A stretch of DNA of 64,000 bases. Source: Paenochrobactrum pullorum (GTDB taxonomy: Bacteria > Pseudomonadota > Alphaproteobacteria > Rhizobiales > Rhizobiaceae). Under the pieces are notes generated by a model that did no database searches, had not been told where the DNA came from, and was given only the letters and a program-made list of their open reading frames with translations. The stretch is from NCBI RefSeq assembly GCF_041929845.1, contig NZ_JBHEEH010000001.1, positions 1,054,001 through 1,118,000 of the forward strand. The letters are read 5' to 3'. This document shows positions 35,117 through 44,071 of this stretch, in pieces (the stretch's first letter is position 1; the number at the start of each line of letters is the position of its first letter). A program made the translations under genes and the position numbers.

Positions 35117-37363
35117 ATGATGCGCCAATATGAGCTTGTGGAACGCGTGCAGCGATACAAGCCAGATGTAAACGAGGCGCTCCTCAACAAGGCCTATGTT
35201 TATGCCATGCAAAAACACGGAAGTCAGAAGCGCGCTTCCGGTGATCCTTATTTCTCGCACCCGCTGGAAGTAGCTGCAATCCTCACCGATATGCGCCTTG
35301 ACGAGGCAACGATTGCCATTGCCTTGCTGCACGATACTATTGAGGATACCGATGCAACACGCGCTGAAATCGATCAGCTTTTCGGCCCCGAAATCGGTAA
35401 GCTGGTTGAAGGGCTGACCAAGCTTAAAAAGCTGGATCTGGTTTCTAAAAAAGCCGTTCAAGCCGAAAATTTGCGCAAATTATTGCTGGCAATTTCGGAT
35501 GATGTGCGGGTGCTTTTGGTCAAGCTTGCTGACCGTTTGCACAATATGCGCACACTTGGCGTGATGCGTGAAGACAAACGTCTGCGTATTGCTGAGGAAA
35601 CCATGGATATTTATGCACCGCTAGCCGGACGCATGGGTATGCAGGATATGCGTGAAGAGCTGGAGGAGCTGGCTTTCCGCTATATCAATCCGGAAGCATG
35701 GCGGGCGGTGACCGACCGCTTGGCAGAGCTTTTGGAAAAAAACCGAGGTATTCTGAAGAAGATCGAAAGCGATTTATCCGAGCTTTTTGCGGCCAATGGT
35801 ATCAAGGCGGAAGTGAAAAGCCGGCAGAAAAAAGCGTGGTCGGTTTTCCGCAAAATGGAAACGAAAGCGCTCTCTTTTGAGCAGCTTTCCGATATTTTCG
35901 GTTTCCGCGTCGTTGTCGATACTGTTGAGGATTGTTATCGCGCCTTGGGTATCATTCATAGTACTTGGTCGATGGTGCCGGGTCGTTTTAAAGATTATAT
36001 CTCGACACCGAAACAAAACGATTATCGCTCGATCCATACAACCATTGTCGGGCCATCCCGCCAACGCGTAGAACTGCAAATCCGCACCCGTGCCATGGAC
36101 GATGTGGCTGAATATGGTGTTGCGGCACACTCGATCTATAAAGATCGCGGCAGCGGAACGCCGACCAATGGCGGCACTTCAATTTCGAAAGAAACCAATG
36201 CTTATGCATGGTTGCGCCAGACTATCGAGACCTTGTCGGAAGGCGATAATCCGGAAGAGTTTCTCGAACACACCAAGCTGGAATTGTTTCAGGATCAGGT
36301 TTTCTGCTTTACACCAAAAGGTCGCTTGATTGCCTTGCCGCGTGGTGCAACGCCGATTGATTTTGCTTATGCGGTTCATACCGATGTCGGTGACAGTTGT
36401 GTGGGTGCCAAGGTTAATGGTCGCATCATGCCCCTGATGACCAAGCTGAAAAATGGTGATGAAGTGGAAATCATCCGCTCCAAGGCGCAGGTGCCACCTG
36501 CTGCATGGGAATCGCTGGTTGCAACCGGTAAGGCGCGTTCGGCCATTCGCCGCGCCACCCGTTCGGCTGTGCGCAAGCAATATTCCGGCCTTGGCATGCG
36601 TATATTGGAGCGCGCTTTTGAGCGTGCCGGTAAACCGTTCAGCAAGGATATTTTAAAACCGGGGCTGCCGCGTCTGGCACGTAAGGATGTTGAAGATGTG
36701 ATGGCAGCAGTCGGGCGCGGTGAGCTTCCTTCTGCGGATGTGGTAAAAGCTGTTTATCCTGATTATCAGGATACGCGTGTGACAACACAGACCCCGCCTC
36801 AAACCGGTGAAAAAGGCTGGTTCAATATTCAAAATGCGGCCGGAATGATTTTTAAAGTTCCGGAAGGCGGAACCGAGGTGGACGGTGAGGGCGCAACAGC
36901 AAAACCCGGCAAAAATGCATTGCCGATTCGTGGCGCCAATTCTGATTTGCCGGTGCGTTTTGCGCCTGAAGGGGCGGTGCCGGGCGACCGCATTGTCGGT
37001 ATTTTACAGCCCGGGTCGGGCATCACCATTTATCCGATCCAGTCACCGGCTCTGACTGCCTATGACGATCAGCCGGAACGTTGGATTGATATCCGTTGGG
37101 ATATTGATGGTGAAATGCACGAAAGATTTCCGGCGCGTATCAGCATTTCGGCAATCAACTCACCTGGCTCTTTGGCGGAAATTGCGCAGATTATTGCTGC
37201 CAATGACACCAATATCCACAATTTGTCGATGATCCGCAAAGCGCCGGACTTTACTGAATTATTGATCGATGTAGAAGTCTGGGATTTGAAACATCTCAAC
37301 CGGATTATTTCACAACTTAAAGAAAGCGCTTGCGTTTCCAGCGCCAGCCGCGTGAACGGATAG
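35117..37363 (+). CDS. rsh: Bifunctional (p)ppGpp synthetase/hydrolase Rsh
   Basis: The single long RelA/SpoT homologue of alphaproteobacteria, making and degrading (p)ppGpp. The 748-residue protein has an HD hydrolase domain with His48, His72 and Asp73 (SHPLEVAAIL, then ALLHDTIEDT). The synthetase domain is at about 235-345 (FGFRVVVDTVEDCYRALG, then GRFKDYISTPKQNDYRSIH). A TGS domain follows at about 400-460 and a C-terminal ACT domain from about 670. Both catalytic halves look intact. Two ATGs in tandem (35117, 35120) follow a good AGGAG. Confidence 0.97.
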   Translation: MMRQYELVERVQRYKPDVNEALLNKAYVYAMQKHGSQKRASGDPYFSHPLEVAAILTDMRLDEATIAIALLHDTIEDTDATRAEIDQLFGPEIGKLVEGLTKLKKLDLVSKKAVQAENLRKLLLAISDDVRVLLVKLADRLHNMRTLGVMREDKRLRIAEETMDIYAPLAGRMGMQDMREELEELAFRYINPEAWRAVTDRLAELLEKNRGILKKIESDLSELFAANGIKAEVKSRQKKAWSVFRKMETKALSFEQLSDIFGFRVVVDTVEDCYRALGIIHSTWSMVPGRFKDYISTPKQNDYRSIHTTIVGPSRQRVELQIRTRAMDDVAEYGVAAHSIYKDRGSGTPTNGGTSISKETNAYAWLRQTIETLSEGDNPEEFLEHTKLELFQDQVFCFTPKGRLIALPRGATPIDFAYAVHTDVGDSCVGAKVNGRIMPLMTKLKNGDEVEIIRSKAQVPPAAWESLVATGKARSAIRRATRSAVRKQYSGLGMRILERAFERAGKPFSKDILKPGLPRLARKDVEDVMAAVGRGELPSADVVKAVYPDYQDTRVTTQTPPQTGEKGWFNIQNAAGMIFKVPEGGTEVDGEGATAKPGKNALPIRGANSDLPVRFAPEGAVPGDRIVGILQPGSGITIYPIQSPALTAYDDQPERWIDIRWDIDGEMHERFPARISISAINSPGSLAEIAQIIAANDTNIHNLSMIRKAPDFTELLIDVEVWDLKHLNRIISQLKESACVSSASRVNG

Positions 37364-37371
37364 GAAAAAAT

Positions 37372-37950
37372 ATGAACACCGATGACGTTTTGGCCGTCTT
37401 TCGTGAGGCGGGCGGCATCCTTGAAGGCCATTTTATCCTCACCTCAGGTTTGCGTAGTCCCGTTTTCTTACAAAAAGCTCGTGTTTTCATGCACGCTGAT
37501 AAAACAGAAAAACTGTGCAAAGCATTGGCTGAAAAAATTAAAGCAGCTGGTCTGGGTCGGATTGACTATGTGGTCGGCCCTGCAATCGGCGGGCTGATCC
37601 CGTCCTATGAAACATCGCGCCATTTAGGCGTGCCTTCAGTTTGGGTCGAGCGCGAGAATGGCGTTTTCCGTTTGCGCCGTTTTGATGTGCCGAAAGGCTC
37701 GCGCGTTGTTATCGTTGAAGATATCGTGACAACTGGCTTGTCTATTCGGGAAACAATTACCTGCATGGAAGATCTCGGCATTGAAGTCGTAGCTGCTGCT
37801 TGTATCGTTGACCGCTCAGCTGGTAAGGTCGATGTTGGCACGAAGCTGATCGCGCTCGCCGAATATGCGGTACCTGCTTATTCGGCCGATGCCTTGCCAC
37901 CTGAATTGGCGGCCATTCCGGCGGTCAAACCGGGTAGCCGTAATATTTAA
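37372..37950 (+). CDS. pyrE: Orotate phosphoribosyltransferase
   Basis: Forms orotidine 5'-phosphate from orotate and PRPP in pyrimidine synthesis. The start is ATG 37372 after AGGAAAA, 8 bases past the rsh stop, giving 192 residues; the longer open frame upstream lies inside rsh. The PRPP-binding motif is RVVIVEDIVTTGLSI, and FILTSGLRSPVF and VGPAIGGLIPSYETSRHL are typical for the family. Close linkage to rsh indicates shared transcription. Confidence 0.96.
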   Translation: MNTDDVLAVFREAGGILEGHFILTSGLRSPVFLQKARVFMHADKTEKLCKALAEKIKAAGLGRIDYVVGPAIGGLIPSYETSRHLGVPSVWVERENGVFRLRRFDVPKGSRVVIVEDIVTTGLSIRETITCMEDLGIEVVAAACIVDRSAGKVDVGTKLIALAEYAVPAYSADALPPELAAIPAVKPGSRNI

Positions 37951-37985
37951 AACGCATACTTTTTTGCGTAAATATTGATAATTGG

Positions 37986-38014
37986 AATTGTGGGATAAGA
38001 ATTATCTCGCAATT
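37986..38014 (+). terminator. Hairpin after pyrE
   Basis: AATTGTGGGATAA (37986-37998) can pair with TTATCTCGCAATT (38002-38014) over 13 positions with two G-U pairs and a 3-base loop. The tail CATTGTGTTTTCTG is only weakly T-rich, so termination is probable rather than certain. It is the only strong structure between pyrE and fnrN. Confidence 0.45.
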
Positions 38015-38107
38015 CATTGTGTTTTCTGACAAATTGTTAGAATTATGCTACTTGTATTTAATAAAAATAACCTGATTTTGTAATAGTTATACAAGGGTGA
38101 TTAAATA

Positions 38108-38872
38108 GTGTCTTCAGCGTTGCCATGCCATCCAGCAGAAAAATCGAAACGTGAAACATGCAGCGTCTGTGCCGATTGCTGTGTGCGTCACCTTGCGGTT
38201 TGTGCAGCGCTTGACGGGGATGAGCTGGATGCGCTCGAAGCAATAATGAGCTCTAAACAGCTTGGCGCCAATGAAATGTTGGTGGAAGAGGGCCAGGAAA
38301 AAAACCGCGTCTATAGTTTAACCTCGGGTATGCTGCGTCTTTATACATCACTGCCTGACGGCCGCCGTCAGATTTCCGGTTTTTTGTTTCCGGGTGGTTA
38401 TTTGGGTCTTGCCGATGATGATGTGCATTCGCAAACCGTGGAAGCGGTGGTGCCATCTGTCCTTTGTTCGTTTTCAGACCGCGAGATGAATGCTTTGATG
38501 GAGCGTTATCCGCAGCTGAAAGAACGTCTTTACGAAATGACCAAATTTGCGCTGCGTCAGGCGCATGATAATCAAATGATCCTTGGTCGTTTGGCGCCGG
38601 TTGAAAAATTGGCGAGCTTTCTGTTGTTGCTGGCTAATCGCCCGCAGGCCAATGGCACCACCAATCCGGTACATCTGGCAATGAACCGCACTGATATTGC
38701 CGATTATCTGGGCTTAACCATTGAAACGGTTAGTCGCAGCTTTACCAAGTTAAAGACACAAGGACTGATCCATCTGATTGATGCCAATACGGTGGAAATT
38801 ATGTCTTATCGTTCGCTGGCAGCAGTTGCCGGTCTTGATATTGACCATTTGATGGGTAACGCAAACGCCTGA
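38108..38872 (+). CDS. fnrN: FNR-type oxygen-responsive regulator (FnrN)
   Basis: CRP/FNR family activator expected to carry an oxygen-labile 4Fe-4S cluster. The 254-residue protein has an N-terminal cysteine cluster (Cys18, 21, 24, 25, 32) and a central Cys120 matching the fourth ligand of FNR. A cyclic-nucleotide-binding-like beta-roll (about 45-150) and a C-terminal winged HTH (IADYLGLTIETVSRSFTKLK) follow. The recognition-helix E-x2-S-R residues are those that read TTGAT half-sites. The GTG start at 38108 follows AAGGGTG. A perfect FNR box lies 65 bases downstream, ahead of hemN, the likely target. Confidence 0.9.
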   Translation: MSSALPCHPAEKSKRETCSVCADCCVRHLAVCAALDGDELDALEAIMSSKQLGANEMLVEEGQEKNRVYSLTSGMLRLYTSLPDGRRQISGFLFPGGYLGLADDDVHSQTVEAVVPSVLCSFSDREMNALMERYPQLKERLYEMTKFALRQAHDNQMILGRLAPVEKLASFLLLLANRPQANGTTNPVHLAMNRTDIADYLGLTIETVSRSFTKLKTQGLIHLIDANTVEIMSYRSLAAVAGLDIDHLMGNANA

Positions 38873-38936
38873 TCTGCTGTGCTTCTGTTCGCTTCTTCAC
38901 AGATTAATTATATTTAATATTATTGCGCCGCATGGA

Positions 38937-38950
38937 TTGATTGTGATCAA
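38937..38950. promoter_or_regulatory. Perfect FNR/anaerobox
   Basis: TTGAT-TGTG-ATCAA matches the symmetric FNR consensus exactly. It sits 231 bases before the hemN start and 119 before the 36-codon ORF at 39070. If FNR acts at the usual position about 41 bases upstream, transcription would begin near 38985. Confidence 0.88.
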
Positions 38951-39069
38951 TGCTGAATATTTCATCGCTGCTTACTATCATCCCATAGGTTCCATGATTG
39001 TAGGAAATTGAATCCGGCACTTGATACATTGTGACTGCCGGAAATATTTTTATAGTCTTCAAGAGGCTG

Positions 39070-39180
39070 ATGATGACGTTCTGTGCTGCTATGATTATCA
39101 TTAATATTCTAATGATCTCGATGTCTTGTGCTGCACATCAGCTTTCTGTATTGGCAAAAATCGGAAGCGCGGAGCATTAA
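39070..39180 (+). CDS. Small hydrophobic ORF directly upstream of hemN
   Basis: 36 codons from ATG 39070 (or 39073) with AAGAGG immediately upstream, ending TAA one base before the hemN ATG at 39182. The peptide, MMTFCAAMIIINILMISMSC plus a short polar end, looks like a membrane helix or signal peptide. It lies downstream of the FNR box and would be on the hemN transcript. Function unknown. It may be a true small protein or may only couple translation to hemN, whose own GCGGAG lies within its last codons. Confidence 0.35.
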   Translation: MMTFCAAMIIINILMISMSCAAHQLSVLAKIGSAEH

Positions 39181-39181
39181 G

Positions 39182-40519
39182 ATGCAAGAAGAAATTGTCC
39201 GCCATTATGCTTCTCTGGCAGTGCCCAGATATACATCTTACCCGACCGCAGCAGACTTTACCTCGCAGGTAACACACACACAGATGAGTAGTTGGTTGCG
39301 CCAGCTAGCTCCGCAGGAAGCGGTCTCGCTTTATCTGCATATTCCTTATTGCCGACAGCTTTGCCATTATTGCGGATGCCATGCCAAAGTTGCGCGTCGT
39401 GACGATGTAATCGATAATTTTGTGCAGGATTTATTGACTGAGATTCGCTTGGCTGGCCAGCATTTATCATCCCGTCCGATGGTGAAGCATCTACATTGGG
39501 GCGGTGGAACTCCTTCAATCTTACATGCGCGGCAATTTGAAAAGATCATTACTGCATTACGTGAGCATTTCGATTTTGATCCGCAGATGGAACATGCGAT
39601 TGAACTTGATCCGCGTACAGTCACAGCTGAACTGACTAAGGTTCTGGCGGAGCAGGGCGTCAATCGTGCTTCATTGGGGGTGCAGGATGTTGATCCAGAA
39701 GTGCAAAAAGCGATTGGCCGCGTGCAGCCTTTATCAATCGTGAAAGGCGCCGTTGATAATTTGCGAAAAGCCGGCATCGAACGTATCAATTTTGATTTGA
39801 TTTATGGTCTGCCGCTGCAGACAGAAGAAACACTGCGTGAAACATGCCGGAATGTGCGTGCGTTTGCACCTGATAGGGTTGCATTTTACGGTTACGCACA
39901 TTTGCCACAACGCCGTGCCAATCAGCGTTTGATTGACGATGCAGCATTGCCGGATTCTGATGCGCGTTATGCACAAGCGGCCGTGGTTCGCCAGTGTTTT
40001 AAAGATTTCGGCTATGAGGAGATTGGTATTGATCACTTTGCTTTGCCCGATGATCCTCTGGCCATTTCAGCACGGGAAGGGCGGTTGAACCGCAATTTCC
40101 AAGGTTATACAGATGACAACTGCCCAACATTGATTGGCTTCGGTCCTTCATCTATTTCACAGTTTTGGGGCGGTTTTGCGCAAAATATATCCGATATTAA
40201 ACAATATGGCCAATTTGTCCGAGCGGGTCGATTGGCGACAATGCGTGGCCATATTATGCGTGATAGAGATCGCACTCGTGCTGACGTTATATTGGCATTG
40301 ATGTGTAATTTTCAGGCAGATCTCAATAAGCTGGCCTTAGGTGTTGATTTTTCTGATGAAATGGCACTATTGAGGCCACTGATTGCTGATGGCATCGTGA
40401 CTGTCAGAGATGGCGTCATCGCGATGAGTCGTCAAAAACGACAATTAATTCGACCAGTGGCAGCAATATTTGACGAATTCCGCAGGGGAAATGTTCACGG
40501 CTTTAGCTTCGCCGTTTGA
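39182..40519 (+). CDS. hemN: Oxygen-independent coproporphyrinogen III dehydrogenase
   Basis: Radical-SAM enzyme converting coproporphyrinogen III to protoporphyrinogen IX without oxygen, for haem synthesis at low oxygen. The start chosen is ATG 39182 (MQEEIVRHY), which aligns with family N-termini; the upstream frame to 39128 is unlikely. In the 445-residue protein Cys57, Cys61 and Cys64 with Cys66 form the CxxxCxxCxC motif (PYCRQLCHYCGC). HWGGGTPSIL and FGPSSIS are further HemN landmarks. Regulation by the adjacent FNR protein through the box at 38937 is strongly suggested. Confidence 0.97.
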   Translation: MQEEIVRHYASLAVPRYTSYPTAADFTSQVTHTQMSSWLRQLAPQEAVSLYLHIPYCRQLCHYCGCHAKVARRDDVIDNFVQDLLTEIRLAGQHLSSRPMVKHLHWGGGTPSILHARQFEKIITALREHFDFDPQMEHAIELDPRTVTAELTKVLAEQGVNRASLGVQDVDPEVQKAIGRVQPLSIVKGAVDNLRKAGIERINFDLIYGLPLQTEETLRETCRNVRAFAPDRVAFYGYAHLPQRRANQRLIDDAALPDSDARYAQAAVVRQCFKDFGYEEIGIDHFALPDDPLAISAREGRLNRNFQGYTDDNCPTLIGFGPSSISQFWGGFAQNISDIKQYGQFVRAGRLATMRGHIMRDRDRTRADVILALMCNFQADLNKLALGVDFSDEMALLRPLIADGIVTVRDGVIAMSRQKRQLIRPVAAIFDEFRRGNVHGFSFAV

Positions 40520-40572
40520 GCGCACTTGTGGGGTAGCCGGCCCGTGCATTTATGCGGGGGGAGCGGCAATGG

Positions 40573-40613
40573 GCATCGCACTCAGTGGGGGCTGAGTGCG
40601 ATGCTTTCATTTT
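40573..40613 (+). terminator. Rho-independent terminator of hemN
   Basis: GCATCGCACTCAG (40573-40585) and CTGAGTGCGATGC (40592-40604) form a perfect 13-bp stem with a G-rich 6-base loop, followed by TTTCATTTT. It lies between the convergent hemN and MFS genes. Confidence 0.9.
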
Positions 40614-40624
40614 AAGCGCGTATT

Positions 40625-41842
40625 TCAAGCTTTATGTTTATGCAATTTCGGCAGGAAGATTGCAGCGAGCCCTAATGCCGGCAAGAACGAACAGACGTGA
40701 TAAACATATTCAATGCTCTTCGCATCCGCGACAATGCCCAAAAGTGCTGCAGCAATACCGGCAATCCCAAAAGCAAAGCCAAAGAAAAGGCCGGAAACCA
40801 TACCAACGCGGCCTGGTAAGAGTTCTTGCGCAAAAACAATAATGGCAGGGAAGGCTGAAGCCAGCACAAAGCCGATCACCATCGTCAGTACCGCTGTTAA
40901 AGGCAGATTGGCATATGGCAGAATGAGCGTAAAAGGCAAAATTCCCAAAATTGACACCCAGATAACGGTGCGGGTGCCGATTTTATCACCGATGGGGCCG
41001 CCAACGATTGTGCCTGCTGCCACTGAGCCTAAGAACAAGAACAGCAGAATTTGAGATGTTTGCACACTCACATTAAAATGGCTGATGGTGTAGAAGGTGT
41101 AATAGCTGGTGAAGCTTGCCAGATAAATATATTTGGTGAAAATCAATACTGCCAAGACACCGACGGCAAATGCAACCTTTTTACCCGGTAATGGTAGGGA
41201 TTTATCTAGCTGCGGACGTTTTGCATTAGCCAAGCGATAAGCCGTGTACCATTGGCCGACGCGCCACAATACATACATGCCGATGAGCGCTGCAATCGAG
41301 AACCAGCTGACACTGCCCTGACCAAATGGCAGCACGATGAAGGCTGCAAGCAACGGCCCGAGGGATGAGCCGATATTGCCACCCACTTGAAACAGTGATT
41401 GGGCAAAACCATGGCGCCCGCCGGAAGCAAGACGTGCGACGCGTGATGATTCCGGATGGAAAATAGAAGAACCAAGGCCGACCAAGGCAGCACCTAACAG
41501 AAGCACCGGATAATTATGGGCATTTGCCAGCACAATAAGCCCGACAAAAGTGCAAGCCATCGCGGCTGTCAGGGAATAGGGCATCGGATGTTTGTCGGTA
41601 TAAATGCCGACGACAGGCTGCAAAATGGAGGCGGTGAGCTGGAAAATAAAAGTCAATAAGCCGATCTGCCAAAATGTCAGGCTGTAATTATCTTTCAGAA
41701 TCGGATAAATCGCCGGTAATAGCGATTGCATCATATCGTTGAGAAAGTGACCAAAACTCACTGCCAGAATGATATTGATCGCAGTAGTTTCGGATGGCCG
41801 GTTAGAGCCCAGGCTGGTTTCATCAGCCGTATTCATCGTCAT
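40625..41842 (-). CDS. MFS exporter, fosmidomycin-resistance (Fsr) type
   Basis: Twelve-helix major facilitator permease of 405 residues from ATG 41842 (GGAG 8 bases upstream). The N-terminal region AVSFGHFLNDMMQSLLPAIYP, with the conserved His-Phe-x-Asn-Asp, and the motif GIYTDKHPMPYSL resemble Fsr. GSSIFHPESSRVARLASGG and QSLFQVGGNIGSSLGPLLAA are likewise Fsr-like. Export of a drug or natural metabolite is inferred from the subgroup. A conserved His-Pro in helix 4 supports the assignment. Monocistronic. Confidence 0.88.
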   Translation of the reverse strand: MTMNTADETSLGSNRPSETTAINIILAVSFGHFLNDMMQSLLPAIYPILKDNYSLTFWQIGLLTFIFQLTASILQPVVGIYTDKHPMPYSLTAAMACTFVGLIVLANAHNYPVLLLGAALVGLGSSIFHPESSRVARLASGGRHGFAQSLFQVGGNIGSSLGPLLAAFIVLPFGQGSVSWFSIAALIGMYVLWRVGQWYTAYRLANAKRPQLDKSLPLPGKKVAFAVGVLAVLIFTKYIYLASFTSYYTFYTISHFNVSVQTSQILLFLFLGSVAAGTIVGGPIGDKIGTRTVIWVSILGILPFTLILPYANLPLTAVLTMVIGFVLASAFPAIIVFAQELLPGRVGMVSGLFFGFAFGIAGIAAALLGIVADAKSIEYVYHVCSFLPALGLAAIFLPKLHKHKA

Positions 41843-42097
41843 AATTCTGCTCCGCAGCCGCATTTATTGTAATATAATTACTGATCTTACTTTAGTTATT
41901 GAGCAAGCAATGGCTAGTCAAATTAAAAGGATTGATCATCTCATTCATATTTGTCGGTCTTTTCGGTACGCCTTATTGACCGATTGCTGAATTTTCACTG
42001 AAGTTTCGGTTGGTATTTGTGTAATGAGACATTTTGAGCTAAGCTCGTTAAGCATTTAGTAATTGTTTCAGGGCGCAAGCCCGGGTATGACAGCCAC

Positions 42098-42670
42098 ATG
42101 TTGTTTCGCTCTCGTCATAAGCCGAGTTACCGTCAGAAGCTCCGTCTTCTATTGTGGCCTCGCAAATCTTTTTCCCGCTCGTTTCGCTATTATGGCAAGC
42201 GGGTTATGCGGATTACGGCTTCCCCGCATGCAATTGCAGCCGGGTTGGCGATTGGTGTATTTGCAGCCTTTACCCCGTTTTTCGGCTTTCATTTTATCAT
42301 TGCGGTGATATTGGCTTATCTGCTCGCCGGTAATATTGGTGCCGCAGTGTTAGGAACAGCCGTTGCCAATCCGTTGACTTTACCGTTCATTTGGGGCGGC
42401 ACCTATGAGCTGGGCCGTTTTGTTATCAGTGGCGGAAATGCTGATGGGGCAGGGTCACTTAATCTGGTGCGTGCTATTGAAACCATGCGTTTTACTGAAA
42501 TCTGGACACCATTGATCAAGCCGATGCTGCTTGGCTCCACTATTCTGGGCGCTTTGTTTGCCGTACTCGTTTATGGCGTGACACGGGTGGCGGTCACGGA
42601 GTTTCGCAAAAAACAGACGGAAAGCCGGTTAAATCGTCAGCTGACGCGGCGTGAGAGCAGGATATCTTGA
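42098..42670 (+). CDS. DUF2062 family membrane protein
   Basis: 190 residues with a basic N-terminus (RSRHKPSYRQKLRLLLWPRK) and about three hydrophobic segments. The pattern ASPHAIAAGLAIGVFAAFTP, then FGFHFIIAV and NIGAAVLGTAVANPLTLP, is diagnostic of DUF2062, where P-H-x-I-A-x-G-x-A-x-G and the NPxT motif recur. Function unknown. It ends 4 bases before acpS, so it starts the acpS-lepB-rnc-era-recO cluster in this genome. Confidence 0.9.
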   Translation: MLFRSRHKPSYRQKLRLLLWPRKSFSRSFRYYGKRVMRITASPHAIAAGLAIGVFAAFTPFFGFHFIIAVILAYLLAGNIGAAVLGTAVANPLTLPFIWGGTYELGRFVISGGNADGAGSLNLVRAIETMRFTEIWTPLIKPMLLGSTILGALFAVLVYGVTRVAVTEFRKKQTESRLNRQLTRRESRIS

Positions 42671-42674
42671 ATAA

Positions 42675-43079
42675 ATGATTATTGGTATCGGCAGTGATCT
42701 GATCGACATCCGCAGAATTGAAAAAGCGATTGAGCGGCATGGCGATCGTTTTAAAAAGCGCGTTTTTACCGATCTCGAACAGAAGAAATCTGAAAGCCGC
42801 AAAGAAAAAGCTGCATCCTACGCCAAGCGTTTTGCTGCGAAAGAGGCTTGCTCCAAAGCGTTAGGCACCGGCCTTGCGCAAGGGGTTTTCTGGCGCGATA
42901 TGGGCGTTGTCAATTTACCGTCAGGCAAGCCGACGATGAAACTGACAGGCGGTGCATTGGACGCTCTTCATAAAATAATGCCGGATGATTGTGACTTTGC
43001 CATACATCTGACAATTACCGATGATTTTCCTCTCGCACAGGCTTTTGTAATTATTGAAGCAATAAAGCGGCCAGTTTAA
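42675..43079 (+). CDS. acpS: Holo-[acyl-carrier-protein] synthase
   Basis: Transfers 4'-phosphopantetheine from CoA to apo-acyl carrier protein. The 134-residue protein has both family motifs: IGIGSDLIDIRRIEKAI with the Mg-binding Asp, and the second KRFAAKEACSKALGTG with the Glu. Start ATG 42675 is 4 bases past the previous stop. Confidence 0.97.
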   Translation: MIIGIGSDLIDIRRIEKAIERHGDRFKKRVFTDLEQKKSESRKEKAASYAKRFAAKEACSKALGTGLAQGVFWRDMGVVNLPSGKPTMKLTGGALDALHKIMPDDCDFAIHLTITDDFPLAQAFVIIEAIKRPV

Positions 43080-43280
43080 TTGCATTTCGGTGATTTCTTT
43101 TTTAAGGCTGGGTTGGTGACGGGATAAGTTGATTTGACCGTCGCCAATTTCTTCGGTTTTTGGCTGCATCTCCGGTCTTGTGTCGGTGAATTGTGCAGCA
43201 TAATGATTGGGATTGTGTGTTTCGTGAATTTTGATACCCATAATGCCAAAATGCCATGTCCAATGCGGAGATCGTAAAGC

Positions 43281-44057
43281 GTGTCGAGCAAGAACAAAGT
43301 TAAAAAATCCGGCGGTATTGGCGAGACCATACTAGTTATCATTCAGGCACTTTTGTTGGCTCTGGTTATCCGGACAGTTTTGTTCCAGCCGTTCAGCATT
43401 CCATCAGGTTCGATGCGCCCGACTTTACTGGAAGGTGATTATCTCTTCGTTTCAAAGTTCTCCTATGGCTTTTCGAAATACTCTTTGCCGTTGTCACCGG
43501 ATTTGTTTTCCGGTCGCATTTGGGGCTCAGAACCTAAGCGTGGTGATGTGGTGGTTTTCAAACTGCCGAGCGACACCAATATCGACTATATCAAACGCGT
43601 GATTGGTTTACCGGGTGATCGTGTGCAGATGCGCGGCGGCGCGCTTTATATCAATGACGAACCGGTGCAGCGCGAGAAAATCGGCACAATCAGCAATCCG
43701 GATGTGACCGAACAGAACCGTCCTGTTGATGTCTATCGTGAAACTCTGCCCAATGGTGTAAGCTATGACACATTGGATCTGGCGCAGGGCACAATGGGTG
43801 ATGATACCCGTGTGTTTGAAGTGCCGGAAGGCCATTATTTCATGATGGGCGATAATCGTGATAATTCTCTCGATAGCCGTTTTGGTGTGGGCTATGTGCC
43901 TTACGAAAACCTTGTTGGCCGTGCTAATATTATTTTCTTCTCGATTGCCGGTAAGGCAAGCCCGCTGGAAATCTGGAAGTGGCCATCCGAATTGCGTGGC
44001 AGCCGTTTGCTGACCTCGGTCAATGGTAAGCCGCATACACAAGTAACAGCGCCATAA
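43281..44057 (+). CDS. lepB: Signal peptidase I
   Basis: Inner-membrane protease that removes Sec/Tat signal peptides. 258 residues from GTG 43281 (GCGGAG about 10 bases upstream), with one membrane helix (about 14-34). The catalytic Ser44 lies in PSGSMRPTLLEGD and Lys105 in DYIKRVIGLPGD. The box GHYFMMGDNRDNSLDSR is signal peptidase box E. The preceding 200 bases hold no gene, and in some rhizobia the region contains none either. It is followed by rnc after 14 bases. Confidence 0.96.
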   Translation: MSSKNKVKKSGGIGETILVIIQALLLALVIRTVLFQPFSIPSGSMRPTLLEGDYLFVSKFSYGFSKYSLPLSPDLFSGRIWGSEPKRGDVVVFKLPSDTNIDYIKRVIGLPGDRVQMRGGALYINDEPVQREKIGTISNPDVTEQNRPVDVYRETLPNGVSYDTLDLAQGTMGDDTRVFEVPEGHYFMMGDNRDNSLDSRFGVGYVPYENLVGRANIIFFSIAGKASPLEIWKWPSELRGSRLLTSVNGKPHTQVTAP

Positions 44058-44071
44058 TTGTTGAGCATATC

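Noticed and set aside
34910..35461. 183-codon minus-strand frame over the rpoZ terminator and rsh start
   Set aside because: Overlaps the rsh 5' end and a strong terminator; no recognisable domain or ribosome binding site.
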